Made by a program: the position numbers and the translations under genes. The notes below the pieces were generated by a model. It saw nothing but the letters and a program-made list of their open reading frames with translations, was not told the origin of the DNA and searched no databases. 64,000 nucleotides of DNA from 'Nostoc azollae' 0708 (lineage in GTDB: Bacteria > Cyanobacteriota > Cyanobacteriia > Cyanobacteriales > Nostocaceae), in contig NC_014248.1 in NCBI RefSeq assembly GCF_000196515.1, positions 4,406,001-4,470,000 of the forward strand, read 5' to 3'. Positions 1-10,239 of the stretch are shown here, piece after piece (the first letter of the stretch is position 1; every line of letters starts with the position of its first letter).

Positions 1-634
1 CGAATTATTAAAGGTTTTAGAATTAGCTGGATGTATTGTCAGGATTGATGCCATCGGGTGTCACAAAGACATAGTAAAGTTAATTACGCAAGAAAATGCA
101 GATTATGTAATTACTTTAAAAAAGAACCAAGGTAATCTGTATGAGTCAGTAGAACAGCTATTTAAGTCAGGGATAAGTACAGGTTTTCAAGAGCTTCAAC
201 ATAGCACATATAAACCCGAAGAAACAGGGCATGGTCTTCATGAAATCCGCAATTATGTGATGTTACCTGGAATTGGGTTTCAGCTTGACCCTGATTCAGT
301 TTGGTCAAATCTAAAAAGTGTTGGGATGGTAGAACCTATCGGATAAGTGGATGATAAAACAACAGTAGAGACTCGTTATTTTATTAGTAGTCTTGACTCA
401 AATGGAGAACAATTGGCTAATTCTGTCCGCAGCCATTGGACAATAGAAAATTCATTGCATTGGGTATTAGATGTAGCTTTAAAACAAGATGACTGCCGGA
501 TTAGGAAAGATAATGCTCCACAAAACTTTGCAGTAATGCGGCAGATAGCAGTCAATCTTTTGGGTAAAGAGAACCCCGTGAAGCGGGGGATAAAAAATAA
601 ACAGTTTTTGGCAGCAATGGATAATAAATCTTGA
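1..634 (+). pseudogene. ISAs1-family transposase, 3' part with in-frame stop
   Basis: This is the C-terminal DDE portion of an H-repeat/ISAs1-type transposase, with the motifs KKNQGNL, TVETRYFISSL and RSHWTIENSLHWVLDV. The frame is broken by TAA at 344-346 and resumes at once with GTG at 347 for another 95 residues. The copy at 18151-19260 has the same TAA at the matching place, so the stop predates their divergence. Either a broken element was moved by a functional transposase supplied elsewhere, or the stop is tolerated. I treat it as inactive. Confidence 0.85.
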
Positions 635-905
635 GAAAGAGTTTTAGCTTTAGCCTCAACTAACTTGTCAAGAATTTACTTAATATTTTCTTCCGCTTAT
701 TTTTACAGATAAGTTTACTTATTTATGGATGAATAGTTAGCTCATTTATCCTTAGCTAAGAGTTATTCAATTGGAGATAAGCTAATTCATCGCTTAATAA
801 AAAAGTGATTGATTTTGTTCATATATCCATCAAGCTCTGCACTTAATATAGATGATTTTAAAGTCCTCATTAGTTTTTATTAGGAAATAAGGTGCGTTTC
901 CCCTG
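1..905 (+). mobile_element. ISAs1-family element, right-hand part (copy A)
   Basis: The window opens inside an IS that is nearly identical to the complete copy at 18059-19534. Similarity runs to position 905, where both copies end in the same right terminal repeat (GTGCGTTTCCCCTG). The left end lies outside the window. From 906 the sequence is the 5' region of an IS701-type element, so this copy appears to have landed in that element. The target duplication cannot be checked without the left flank. Confidence 0.85.
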
Positions 906-2078
906 GAGTATAATGGGATTTCGGTGTAGCTCTCACGTTAAAAGAAGCTGATGAAAGAAACCACTGCCGCAGCAATGTCACCATGGTTTGAAAGATGGTG
1001 TCATTTGATGATGTATTTACTCATCAAGCGCAAAAAACAGAGTTTAGACATGATTTAGGGGGATGATTGGGTCAAAGTGAGAGAAAAAACCTATTTTAAA
1101 TGGCAGAGAATGCCCTAGGGGTGACCTACCACCGATAACACCACTTTTTAACTGAAGCACCTTGGTCCAGTTCCCAAGTCAATGACCGTCGGTTAAAGAT
1201 TATGAACAAGTGTAGTCAGAGGAGAATCACCAGAGGATTTAGCTTAATAATTGATGATTATGGCCATAGGAAAAGGGGGAATTTTAGGGATGGAGTAGGA
1301 AGACAATAGTTAGGAATTAAATTAATAGATCTGACCTTAAGCCGTGGTTATCAATCAGGAATAGTAATTATAGATGCTCGATATGGCCACAATACATCTT
1401 TCTTATTAAAGATAGAGAATCGGAATTTAAAGTAGTTAGGAGGATTAGCTAAAAATCCCAAAGTCCTTGGCAGTGACCAAGAGGATAGTCCACAAATAAT
1501 TAGGTTAGATGAATTAGTACAAAGTTTACCCCAAGAGGCTGTTACAGAAATTCAACTGGAGTTTAGATAAACCCAAAACATTATGGGTAGTAACTCAAGA
1601 AGTAGAAATATCAGCCTTAACTAACTGGAAAGGGAAATATTACTATAGTCATCAACGGTTCTACTTTCTCTCAAGCCACTGATATTGGCTACTTTATTAC
1701 CAATGTTTCTTCATCAATTGTCACACCCCAATGGATAGTTGATACATATTCTCAAAGAAATTGGGTAGAACTTGTTTACAGGGAAGCCAAGGGATGGTTA
1801 GGACTCAACGAATCTCAAGTTTGAGATAACAGCAGTTGACTGCGCCATTTTATTTTGGTTTTCTGTGCCTACACTTTTATTCTTTGCCATCAGTGGACTG
1901 GAGGATTAAGACCAAGGTGGGCTAAGAAACCTTTGAATAATTTTACTGCAGCTTTAGAAGGGTTGAGAACAGCCATATCTTTTCTATTTATTGATTGGTT
2001 CAACTGGAATCCAGACGTGTTTCCTTCTGATAGAGCCAGTTTGGGCTACATTTGGGCTTGATTTTTGTTTCAGTCCCG
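906..2078 (+). mobile_element. Decayed IS701-type element (copy A), 5' end removed by ISAs1
   Basis: It matches the copy on the opposite strand at 31832-35555. The right end shows the terminal repeat GTTTCAGTCCCG at 2067-2078, the counterpart of CGGGACTTAAAC at the other end of that copy. About the first 30 bases of the element are missing because ISAs1 abuts at 905. Many stops and frameshifts show it is long dead. Confidence 0.75.
951..2061 (+). pseudogene. IS701-family transposase remnant
   Basis: Translation in shifting frames gives an IS701-type transposase. It starts with MKETTAAAMSPWFERW, has a middle part matching DLTLSRGYQ, and ends with an open stretch of 68 codons (1855-2061) containing GGLRPRWAKKPLNNF and FIDWFNWNPDVF. 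In-frame stops and indels occur throughout. The C-terminal stretch is nearly identical to that of the copy at 31849-32055, which supports the family call. It is not expected to be active. Confidence 0.75.
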
Positions 2079-2227
2079 GTAGATGATGTCTGGTGTGGTT
2101 TGGGGAATGAGTTGGTGTACCATAGCTATACCTCCAATTCTGGCGAGTTGCGCTTATAGTCTGAGTTTAAAGGTGGGAATGTTAAAATAGGAAAATCTAC
2201 TAAAATTTTTGAGAAGTAGATATAGAT

Positions 2228-2351
2228 TAGGACTTAGGCAAGTGTCACATTCAAGTCTCTTGTAAGGTGCGTCAGATGTGGAAAATCTGTTAATACTATC
2301 CAATTTATAGGGTTGACGCACCCTACTAATATGCCAGTTGCGTAAGTCCTG
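2228..2351. repeat. MITE-like 124-bp element with IS-type ends
   Basis: The left end (TAGGACTTAGGCAAGTGTCAC) and right end (inverted, CAGGACTTACGCAACTGGCA) closely match the terminal repeats of the IS at 50154-51403. The interior has no gene but carries an inverted pair, AGGTGCGTCAG and TTGACGCACCCT, that could fold. It looks like a non-autonomous derivative mobilised by that IS. I could not define a target duplication. Confidence 0.6.
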
Positions 2352-2574
2352 TACATGACTAAACATAAAATGCTTAAAAAATAGATTTTCAACTTTTTTA
2401 AAAAATCGAGGTTCAGCATATTCTTTTTTAAGAGTTGAGTCTCAACGACTTTTATAACATCTTTTTAGTTTATTTAATTTATCACTCTTTAGTGTTGCCA
2501 TCCACTTGATAGAAGCAATTACTTAAAAAATTCGTTATTTTAAAGATAGTTGCTTAAAAACTAGGAAAAATCCA

Positions 2575-3273
2575 GTGGTTCCCCTGAAAGACAACAATCC
2601 TACAGAAATTACGCCTTATGTAACTTATGGGCTAATGATTACCAATATCCTCGCTTTTCTCTATGAAGCAAGTCTTCCTCCTCAAGCATTAAATGGGTTT
2701 TTACATCTAGCTGCTGTAGTCCCCAGAGAACTTTCTTTAAGCTTTGCAGGTATTCCTATAAATCAGCCCATTCCAGAATGGGCAACTTTAATTACAGCCC
2801 AATTTCTTCACGCTGGTTTTCTACACTTAGCTGGTAATATGTTGTTTCTCTGGGTTTTTGGTAATAATATAGAAGATAAGTTAGGTCATTTTAAATATCT
2901 AGTTTTCTATTTATCTTGCGGTATTTTAGCATCATTAACCCAATGGTATTTTGCTCAATATTCCAATCTTCCTTCTTTAGGTGCAAGCGGGGCAATAGCC
3001 GGTGTGATGGGCGCATACATTCTCCGGTTTCCCGAAGCTGAAATTCTCACTGTACTTCCTTTGGGGATTTTATTTCCTACTTTCCGGGTACCCGCATATT
3101 TCTTTTTAGGATTTTGGTTTCTCCAACAAGCTTTTTACGGAGTTGCTAGTTTAGAAGCACCTATTAATATCGGTATGGAAGGTGGTGGTATTGCTTACTG
3201 GGCTCATGCAGGTGGTTTTATTTTTGGGGCAATTCTTGGCCCTTTGTTGGGTTTGTTTAACGATAAATCTTAG
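2575..3273 (+). CDS. Rhomboid-family intramembrane serine protease
   Basis: The 232-residue protein has at least six hydrophobic segments and the rhomboid active-site pattern: HLAGN near residues 84-88, the catalytic serine in GASGA (Ser138), and the catalytic histidine in AHAGG (His211). Rhomboids cut transmembrane substrates within the membrane; the substrate here is unknown. The start is GTG at 2575, preceded by an AGGAAA stretch; the sequence VPLKDNNPTEITPYVT is the usual N-terminus of cyanobacterial members. It stands alone, with IS debris upstream and a dispersed repeat downstream. It reads intact. Confidence 0.88.
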   Translation: MVPLKDNNPTEITPYVTYGLMITNILAFLYEASLPPQALNGFLHLAAVVPRELSLSFAGIPINQPIPEWATLITAQFLHAGFLHLAGNMLFLWVFGNNIEDKLGHFKYLVFYLSCGILASLTQWYFAQYSNLPSLGASGAIAGVMGAYILRFPEAEILTVLPLGILFPTFRVPAYFFLGFWFLQQAFYGVASLEAPINIGMEGGGIAYWAHAGGFIFGAILGPLLGLFNDKS

Positions 3274-3298
3274 AGGATGTCTGAAAAGATATGTAAAC

Positions 3299-3436
3299 AT
3301 TCAGCTAATCCCTAACGGCACGGTACGCGAACAGCCATCAGCATTCAGCTTTTTCAGGCTAACCGCAAAAATACTTGTTTGATAACTAACGAATTTCTCA
3401 AACATTCTGACTCCTGACTCCTGAATTCTTACAAAG
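3299..3436 (-). repeat. Dispersed intergenic repeat (copy 1 of 3)
   Basis: Read on the minus strand it runs from a GAATTCAGGAGTCAGGAGTC segment through a stretch built around TAGCCTGAAAAAGC to a piece reading GATGGCTGTTCGCGTA. Related copies lie at 11882-12027 and 63822-63880 on the plus strand. It does not encode a protein. Each copy lies just downstream of a gene. Confidence 0.65.
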
Positions 3437-3523
3437 ATATAGCGGGTGATAGAGTTGAAAGTTTTGTAATATCTATAATGCAGGTAGCATAAGCCATATT
3501 TTATATTCACTACTACAAAAACA

Positions 3524-3543
3524 AAGTCCACCTGTGTGGACTT
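3524..3543. terminator. Short perfect hairpin, possible terminator
   Basis: The arms AAGTCCAC and GTGGACTT are separated by CTGT and followed by TTATTAAAA. The stem is perfect but short and lacks a real T-run, so termination is only one option. It lies about 250 bases after the rhomboid gene, in a gene-free stretch. Confidence 0.3.
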
Positions 3544-3741
3544 ATTAAAAATCAACGATTCCCAACCCATGTCAGTGGATTTACTTTTGGGAAACCGCTA
3601 CCCTTGTTGTTTGTGTAGTTGCGGTTTATAAGCACCAGACGTTCTGATTTTTTCGTATAAAGCAACTTGATTTGTTTATTTTATAATTCCAAAATCTATA
3701 ATTCCCTCCCTGAATCCCCGTGTGTTTGAAACTGAGGAGTG

Positions 3742-4089
3742 TTAACCTGAAATACTTTCAATTAGATGCCAATGTCGGCTCTGTTCAATCGTTTGCCTAA
3801 CGAAATCAAATACTTGTCGGCAGTGATTGTTTAATTGAAGTGGGAGTGTTTCATTCTTAATCACAATACTCATTCGAGTTTCCGTTTCAGTAGCACTGGA
3901 TTTATCTACTAACACCTCCACTGTAACTAATTGAGAGAAAGATACGTTACCCGGAATTTCACGAGCCATAATGTAGTCTGCTGTGTAGTATTGAACATCT
4001 AAACCACAGTCCTGTAGTAGTTCTAGCAATAATGCTTGCAGATGGTCGATGGGTACAGAAACGATAAACGAACAGGTATAGCGAGCCAT
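3742..4089 (-). CDS. Conserved cyanobacterial hypothetical protein
   Basis: A 115-residue soluble protein with no signal peptide or membrane segment, starting MARYTCSFIVSVPIDHLQ. It has an alternating strand/helix pattern and a central TADYIMAREIPG segment. I do not recognise a domain. The composition and clean ATG start suggest a real gene like those annotated as conserved hypotheticals in Nostocales. No clear ribosome-binding site is visible. The 37-residue ORF upstream at 4188-4301 reads in the same direction and could share its transcript. Function unknown. Confidence 0.65.
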   Translation of the reverse strand: MARYTCSFIVSVPIDHLQALLLELLQDCGLDVQYYTADYIMAREIPGNVSFSQLVTVEVLVDKSSATETETRMSIVIKNETLPLQLNNHCRQVFDFVRQTIEQSRHWHLIESISG

Positions 4090-4187
4090 AATAGCCCCAA
4101 ACTTTGTAACACTTCGTCCATCCTATAATAGAATAAGCTTCAGTCAAGGAAAGTTATCTGCTCAGGAAATGGAATGATGGTGGGTGC

Positions 4188-4301
4188 TCAAATCACTGGT
4201 GCAGCTGTGACTACAAACCATAGTAAAATTGCTAAAATTAGTACGCCGATTTTAATGAGTAGGTAGGCGTTACTATTTGGGATGATAAGATTATATGTCA
4301 T
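4188..4301 (-). CDS. Small single-pass membrane protein (37 aa)
   Basis: The ATG at 4301 is preceded on the minus strand by a strong ribosome-binding site, GGAGGTGA, about 6 bases upstream. The 37-residue product has a short polar N-terminus (MTYNLIIPNSNAYLL), one hydrophobic helix of about 20 residues (IGVLILAILLWFVV), and ends APVI. Size and topology resemble the small membrane subunits of photosystem or NDH complexes, but it matches none that I know by sequence. The strong site and clean short frame make chance less likely. The function is not assigned. Confidence 0.5.
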   Translation of the reverse strand: MTYNLIIPNSNAYLLIKIGVLILAILLWFVVTAAPVI

Positions 4302-4650
4302 TTTCTTTCACCTCCATTTACTAATAGCTAATCAAGTATTTGGGGTTGGAGTGAATTAATTAATGGAGTTTCTACTTCTCTTTTATTATGGTCTAAAAAT
4401 AACTACAGAAGATGTTTAGTAAATTTTATGTAACATTTTGTAGATTTATTTAGAGCATATTGCAGGTTGCTCTATGTACCAAGGAAGAGTAAAAAAGCTA
4501 TAACCAAGGGGGTTTTGCTACTGACTGTCGAGTGCTGAATGTTATTTGGATCCTAACACCCAGCCTCAACAGATAAGTTTGTGATTTACTGAAGGTGGGC
4601 ATTGCCCACCGTACCTTTGTTGAAAAGGTGCAAGATATCAGTAACAGTAT

Positions 4651-5007
4651 TTATGCTTCTGGTACGTCAATCAAAATATTGCCGTCTTCCACGCGCACAG
4701 GGAATACTGGTAGGGTTTTTTCTTGGGAAACCATTGATAGGAGTTTACCCACTCCAGGTGGCCAAGGACACCAGGTTTTTACTTCTCCAGTATTTAGGTC
4801 AAAAGCACTGCGGTGGAAAGAACAAACAATTCCTCCATCTTCGATTTTCCCAGGTTTTAGGGGTAATTTCAGGTGAGGGCAGTTATTTTCCACGGCATAA
4901 AGCTGATTTTCGTGGTTTACCACCAAAATATTTTTGTTACCTACTTTCACTACTTGTCGCGCACCGGAGTCCAGTGCATTTTCTGCGAGAATTTTTGTCC
5001 AGGCCAT
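4651..5007 (-). CDS. Rieske [2Fe-2S] ferredoxin-like protein
   Basis: The 118-residue protein carries both Rieske cluster motifs: C-P-H at residues 43-45 and C-S-F-H at 62-65, giving two cysteine and two histidine ligands for a 2Fe-2S cluster. There is no membrane anchor, so it resembles the soluble ferredoxins of the NirD/dioxygenase class rather than the cytochrome b6f Rieske subunit. ATG at 5007 follows a good AAGGAG site 6 bases upstream. It appears to be a single gene. The electron partner is unknown. Confidence 0.85.
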   Translation of the reverse strand: MAWTKILAENALDSGARQVVKVGNKNILVVNHENQLYAVENNCPHLKLPLKPGKIEDGGIVCSFHRSAFDLNTGEVKTWCPWPPGVGKLLSMVSQEKTLPVFPVRVEDGNILIDVPEA

Positions 5008-5169
5008 ATAGTTCTCCTTCTTTTACATATCTGTTCTAAGTTTCCCGCAATTTTGTCCTGTGCGATCGCTTATAGTCTGCTACCCGGATGTCTCTTGTTT
5101 GCGAGCGCTAGGGTAAGTAGGTAGACACAAATAAACATAACTATGTAACAAAATGTAAATTACTTGAAA

Positions 5170-7407
5170 CCCACCTTCCGCACCCTAACTGTCACACAGA
5201 GTAGTACACAAAAACTAAAGCTCCTGCAAGGAAGAAAAGGCTTAATGAGAATAGTATGATTAAAATGGCTATAGAGTGAGAGAATAAAGTTTTGTAAAGA
5301 AGATAAAAGAAAAGAAAATTTAATGATTTAAAAATTAAATTAGAACAGAAGAAGAAATGATTTAATCACAACAGGAGTTGTGGATAATTCTGTTGTGAAA
5401 TCAAAGGTTCAAAAAATGGAGATTCAAAACCTATACCATTTAGGCATAGTACCAGGAATAATAGACGCCATAGGAGTAGTAGAAATAATCAACGAATTAA
5501 TAGGAGTTGAAATTGGAGAGAAATTAAGTCCGGGTCATGTAGTAAAAGCCATGATAATAAACGGGTTAGGATTTGTATAAAAACCCTTATATATGTTTCC
5601 CCAAGATTTTGAAACAATCCCCTGTGACCATCTAATAGGAACAGGAGTAACACCAGAATATCTCAAAGACGATAAACTGGGGAGAGTCATGGATAAACTA
5701 TTTATAAAAGGATTGGATAGAATATTTTTTCTTGTCGCCTTAAAAGCAGCCCCAAAATTTGGAGTATCCCTATGAGCAGGGCATCTAGACTCATCATAAA
5801 TGCACATACATGGGCAATATAATACCAGCTTACCAGAAGTAATATTTGAGAGTCAAAAAGTAGGAAATAATCAAGAACTAGAAGAATTAGCAGTAAAATC
5901 ACCAAAAGAAATAACCATTACCTACGGTTATTCTGGTGACCATAGACCGGAGTTAAAACAGTTCATCATAGAAATGATATGTTCAGGAGATCGAGACATA
6001 CCAATATATATTTTTAAAACTAGCATCGGGAAACCAAGCAGATTCATCATGCTTTGCTAAAATAGCAGTAGAGTACCAAAAACAATTAAAAGTTAACAGT
6101 CTCATAGTAGCAGACTGGTCCTTATATACAGAATCAAATCTAAAAATGATGAATGATGTCAGATTTAAGCTGGTTATGTCCAGTGCCATTAAGCGTAGAA
6201 TCAGCACTATCATTAATATCAACATTACCAGAACCAGAATTTATTGATAGTAACTTACCCGGATATAAACTAGCTTCAAAAACAGTAAATTATCCAGGAG
6301 TAGAACAAAGATGGTTAGTAGTGCAAAGTCAAGAAAGAAGAGAATTAGACCTGGGTAAGCTCTCACAAAAAATTACCAAGGCACAATCAAAAGCTGTGCA
6401 AGATTTGAAAAAGTTATCACCAGAAAAATTTGCTTGTGAAGCTGATGCTATCAAGGGGTTATCTAACCTATTCAAACAATTCAAATATCACCAAATTAAC
6501 CAGAGTAAAGTTACTCAAATCAAATCTAAGAAAAAAGATAGTTCAGGAGAGATATCCTCTGAAATATCAGCTACGTTCTCCCAGAATGAAAGTAAAATTA
6601 ATACAGAATTTCTGAGGGCAGGTCCTTTTATTATTGCTACAAACCTTTTGGATTCAAATGAACTTACCCATGACTCCATCTTGAATGAATATAAAGCTCA
6701 ACAGTCTTGCCAGAGAGGGTTTGCTTTTCTCAAAGACCCATTATTTTTCGCAGACAGTATTTTCCTAAAAAGTCCAGAGAGAATAGAGTCCCTTGGAATG
6801 ATTATGGCTTTATCTCTGCTGGTTTATACTTTAGCTAAACGACAAATTACAACCGCTGTGAGAGAGTCTAAATCAACCGTAAAAATCAATTGGGCAAACC
6901 AACTGACCGCCCCAGTTTACGCTGGATTTTTCCATACTTTCAGTCTATTCATTTAGTTAAACTAAACCAAGAAAAATACATCTATTACTGGACTCAAGAG
7001 AGAGATTTCATTGTGAATCTTTTACCATATCATTGTTTTCCCTACTATCAATTAGTTACCTAATTTTTCTCTCTATTAATTTATCTCTATTAATTTAATT
7101 TCTATCAGAAAATAACCTAATGTCGTTGATTTATAGCTCTATTTTACTATGTCCATAATTTCTTTTTTTACTTCAATCTATTAGTCTAAGTTATGATTTA
7201 TCTCTTGAATATCTTCATTTATCTGTTGACTCCTCTGGGCGGTGTTCTTTCTTATTGCTCCTTATTGAGAATAGCTTTTAATGCTATTTTTGGTGCTTTA
7301 CTGTTTCTCCAATGCCTTTCTTCACTGCATATGTTTATTTTTATGCTCCCTTGGATTTTTTCTCTCCGTAATTTCTCTCTGTGGCAGTTTAGGGTGCCGA
7401 ATGTGGG
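5170..7407 (+). mobile_element. IS1634-family element with 6-bp target duplication
   Basis: The inverted ends start CCCACCTTCCGCACCCTAAC at 5170 and, read inward from 7407, CCCACATTCGGCACCCTAAA. The direct repeat TTGAAA flanks both sides (5164-5169 and 7408-7413), and the flanks join into an uninterrupted MITE. The element is 2238 bp, with one decayed transposase gene. The exact duplication shows insertion without later rearrangement. Confidence 0.85.
5380..7063 (+). pseudogene. IS1634-family transposase, fragmented
   Basis: The start is GTG at 5380 after AGGAG. The N-terminal part contains YHLGIVPGIIDAIGVVEIIN, typical of the large IS1634/COG5421 transposases. The frame is broken by stops at 5578 and 5773, several shifts between 5800 and 6150, and another shift near 6905. 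After the last, the C-terminus continues as RWIFPYFQSIHLVK to a stop at 7061. The longest open piece (6153-6956) covers the C-terminal DDE region. Not functional. Confidence 0.85.
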
Positions 7408-7491
7408 TTGAAACCCTTGGGATTGCTTGATTCCCCTTTGCTGCATTCGCCATGACATAGTTATAAATTTTTCCGCCCACCTACTTATCTT

Positions 7492-8709
7492 CAGGACTTA
7501 GGCAACTGGCACAGGCGATGGGTGGAATATAGTACATCGGTATTAAAAAATCGGATACCAAAAGCTTTGTTAACCCATAAGAAGTAGCTGCAACAGGAAA
7601 CATTATTGAAATATTCATGAGAAAATAGGTAGGAGATTGTATTAGATAAATGTTGCTGAAGGTAATGAGATTTACTAAACTTGATTACTGCCAATACTTA
7701 TGAACTAGTCAAATTAATTATACAATTACTAATTTAGCAGAGCATTTAGAAAGTATTAGCCATGATGCAATTAACTTTTATTTAAAAACCGAAAAGTTAA
7801 CATCTCGTTTACTATGGGATAAGGTGAAAGAGGTAGTAGAACCTGATGGTAATGGGTACATCATATTTGATGATAGTGTTTTACACGAAAGATATTCTGA
7901 AGAAATAGAGATGGTGAGGAGACAATATAGTGGTAATGAACATGGCATACTCAAAGGAATTGGTGTAGTCAGTTGTGTATATGTGAATGCTAAAGTTCAA
8001 AGATTTGGGGTAATAGATTACAGCATTTTTAATGCTGATGTGGATGGTAAAACCAAGATAGACTATGTGAAAGATATGCTGCAAAACCTGGTCTATCATC
8101 AGCTTTTCCCCTTTGATACGGTTTTGATGGACACATGGTATGCAGTAAACAGTTTCATGCTATATATTGATAGTTTAGACAAAATTTATTATTGCCCTTA
8201 AAAAAAATCGGTTAGTTGATGATACATTTGCCAAAGAAAAAGATAAACCTATTGAATTATGAGAATGGAGTACTGAAGAGTTAGAATGTGGTAAAATTAT
8301 AAAAATTAAAGGGTTTCCCGCTCAGAAAAAAGTGAAACTACTCCGGGTGGCTGTTTCTACCAACAGAACGGATTATCTCGCTACTAAGGATTTATCTCAA
8401 AGTTCTACGAATGTTGTAAAAGAGGTATGTAAAGTTCGTTGGGAAATCGAGGATTTTCACCGAGAGATTAAACAAATAAGTGGCATTGAATCTTGTCAAT
8501 GTCGTAAAGCTAGGCTTCAAATAAATCATATTGCTTGTGCAATGTTGGGTTGGATTAGATTAAAGAATTTAACCTATAAAACTGGTCAAACTGTTTATTA
8601 AAACAAGCATAGATTGCTTTCTAATTATTTAATTCAGCAACTAAAATGCCCAAGTCTTCCTATGTGCTTGGTTTGAGTTCAATTGTTACGTGCCAGGGCT
8701 ACATCCCGC
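7492..8709 (+). mobile_element. IS4/IS701-like element, right end missing (copy 1)
   Basis: The left terminal repeat CAGGACTTAGGCAACTGGCA begins at 7492, five bases after the TA flank of the neighbouring MITE. Similarity to the complete copy at 50154-51403 stops around 8709, within GGGCTACATCCCGC, so about 30 bases of the right end are lost. The element cannot be mobile in this form. Confidence 0.75.
7665..8601 (+). pseudogene. DDE transposase of the 1.25-kb IS, broken
   Basis: Translation from ATG 7665 gives a DDE transposase with the motifs IIFDDSVLHERYSEEIE, VRRQYSGNEHG, DTWYA and, near the end, KVRWEIEDFHREIKQ. In-frame TGA codons occur near 7701 and near 8260, and both are also present in the copy at 50292-51230. 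This copy has an extra TAA near 8199. The shared stops mean the defects were already there when the copies separated. Confidence 0.8.
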
Positions 8710-8872
8710 AATATTCTCATCCTTAAATCTCAACCATCTTATAGTTAATTAAGGAGAAAAGTATCTTGTCAGATTTAATCTAGTAAGCACAACCACCGCT
8801 AGAATTTATCCCTCCAGCATTTAACCGCTGACTATTAAGATTTGTACATCTCTTTTTACCAAACTGGATGAC

Positions 8873-10155
8873 ATGGAAAACTCCTATCAGTCAAATTTAA
8901 GCAGATAATATTGAAGTTCTAGCGGATCCATATCGTCAATTTCAGGAAGGTAAGATTCGGCTTTATGTTAGCGTTTCGACATCCTCAAGGCGCAGATCCC
9001 CTGTGTTTAGGTTATTTCTTTTCCCAACTTATACCGAAGGTAGCACAGGAGCAAAAAATAGACCTAAATGATCCAATTCATGTTCATTTTATTTATGACC
9101 GTGGTATTCCTCTATGGGCTGGTAAACATATTGGTTGGACTGCTTCTAATTTAAGTGGAACTCCTATCCAGCGGGTTAAGGCTGACTGGATGGGATTACG
9201 TTCAGCACGAGATTTGTATATTAATGGAAAATTTCCAATGGCTACTGCACCTTCAGGTGCCACTAATAGTTTATGAGAAATTGTCAGTCCATTAGAACCT
9301 GGTATTGCACAAATGGGTTTTTGGTGTGCAGAAGATTTGCAAAAAGCAGGTAGGGATGAAGAGGACTTCATTGTCCCCGTGGGGCTGAAATATAGTTATA
9401 TTAATGAACCTTGGGCTCCGTTGGCTAATTTGTTAAGTGAATTATAAACGGCTAGTAATTGTTCTGTAGACTCAGATAATAATGCAACTTCCTTTGAAGT
9501 TCTTCATCCCAAAATTTTGAGTTTATCATAACATATGTTATCCTTAATCGAGCAGTATTACACCAAGTTTTATCATCAAATATTGCCTACTCCAAAAACT
9601 ATTGGCGTAGAGATTATAGATATAAATACAGCCTTAAATTATCGATTATAAGCTGTAATAAATGTAGCCTATTTATTGCCGAACAAAACTTTAATTTAGC
9701 ATCTAGAGGAAATTGGAATGATAGATGTAGACGAGTATAACAAGCTGATTAGAATTATATATTTAGAGAGTACTTTAAGGATATTAAATCATTAATACCA
9801 ACTGGAAAAAGCTTAGGCGGGCGCATTGCCAAATGCGGAAGAAGCATATTATCGGATGTGGCACATGAGGTTAGTAGAAAGTTTTGTGGCTGTTTCTGGT
9901 ATTTACATCCGTGAAAAACCAACAGTAGAAAGATTTGCTGAAACTACCTTACTCTTATGGGATATAGTCAATAAAATTAAAGGTAATAATCCTTTAAAAC
10001 GTCCCCAATTGGGTAAGCAAAAAGTGCAGATTACTGTCGGTACACCAATATCTGTTTCAGAACGCTATCCAGCTTATAAAGGTAGTCGCGTTAGTGCCAG
10101 ACAAGCAGTAGCTGAATTGACAAATGATTTGCGTACAAGTCTTAATTTGCCTTAG
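8873..10155 (+). pseudogene. Phospholipid/glycerol acyltransferase-like pseudogene
   Basis: Joined frames give a long PlsC-like acyltransferase of the cyanobacterial type: an N-terminal QFQEGKIRL, then LAFRHPQGADPLCLGY holding the acceptor histidine motif, GGTPIQRVK-type text, and a C-terminal section WHMRLVESFVAV through QKVQITVGTPISVSERY. One extra T near 8964 shifts the frame before LAFRHPQ. Stops follow at 9274 and 9445, with further stops between 9530 and 9820. The last 109 codons (9826-10155) are open. It would have moved acyl chains onto a glycerolipid; it is now inactive. The 5' boundary is approximate. Confidence 0.75.
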
Positions 10156-10199
10156 AGATTAACACGAAGTACACAAAATTGTTAATTGAGTAATCGGTA

Positions 10200-10218
10200 A
10201 GGTGGGTCTTACCCACCT
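10200..10218. terminator. Hairpin between two converging pseudogenes
   Basis: AGGTGGGT, loop CTT, ACCCACCT form a perfect 8-bp stem followed by AATTAGTTT on the plus strand. It lies between the ends of the acyltransferase relic (plus) and the RNase T2 relic (minus), where a two-way terminator would be expected. Confidence 0.5.
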
Positions 10219-10239
10219 AATTAGTTTAGCAATATTGTT

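Larger units (their letters stand above)
5116..7485. repeat. 126-bp MITE (copy 1), split by IS1634
   Basis: The terminal repeats AGTAGGTAGAC (5116) and inverted CCCACCTACT (ending 7485) are flanked by TA at 5114-5115 and 7486-7487. Removing the IS1634 element and one target copy leaves exactly 126 bp. The other copy (17987-19598) also reduces to 126 bp after its own IS is removed. TA duplications and inverted ends point to mobilisation by an IS630/Tc1-type transposase. Confidence 0.8.

Noticed and set aside
7665-8601. Selenocysteine or recoded TGA in the IS transposase
   Set aside because: Other stop types (TAA) and frameshifts are present too and no SECIS-like context is seen; ordinary decay is simpler.
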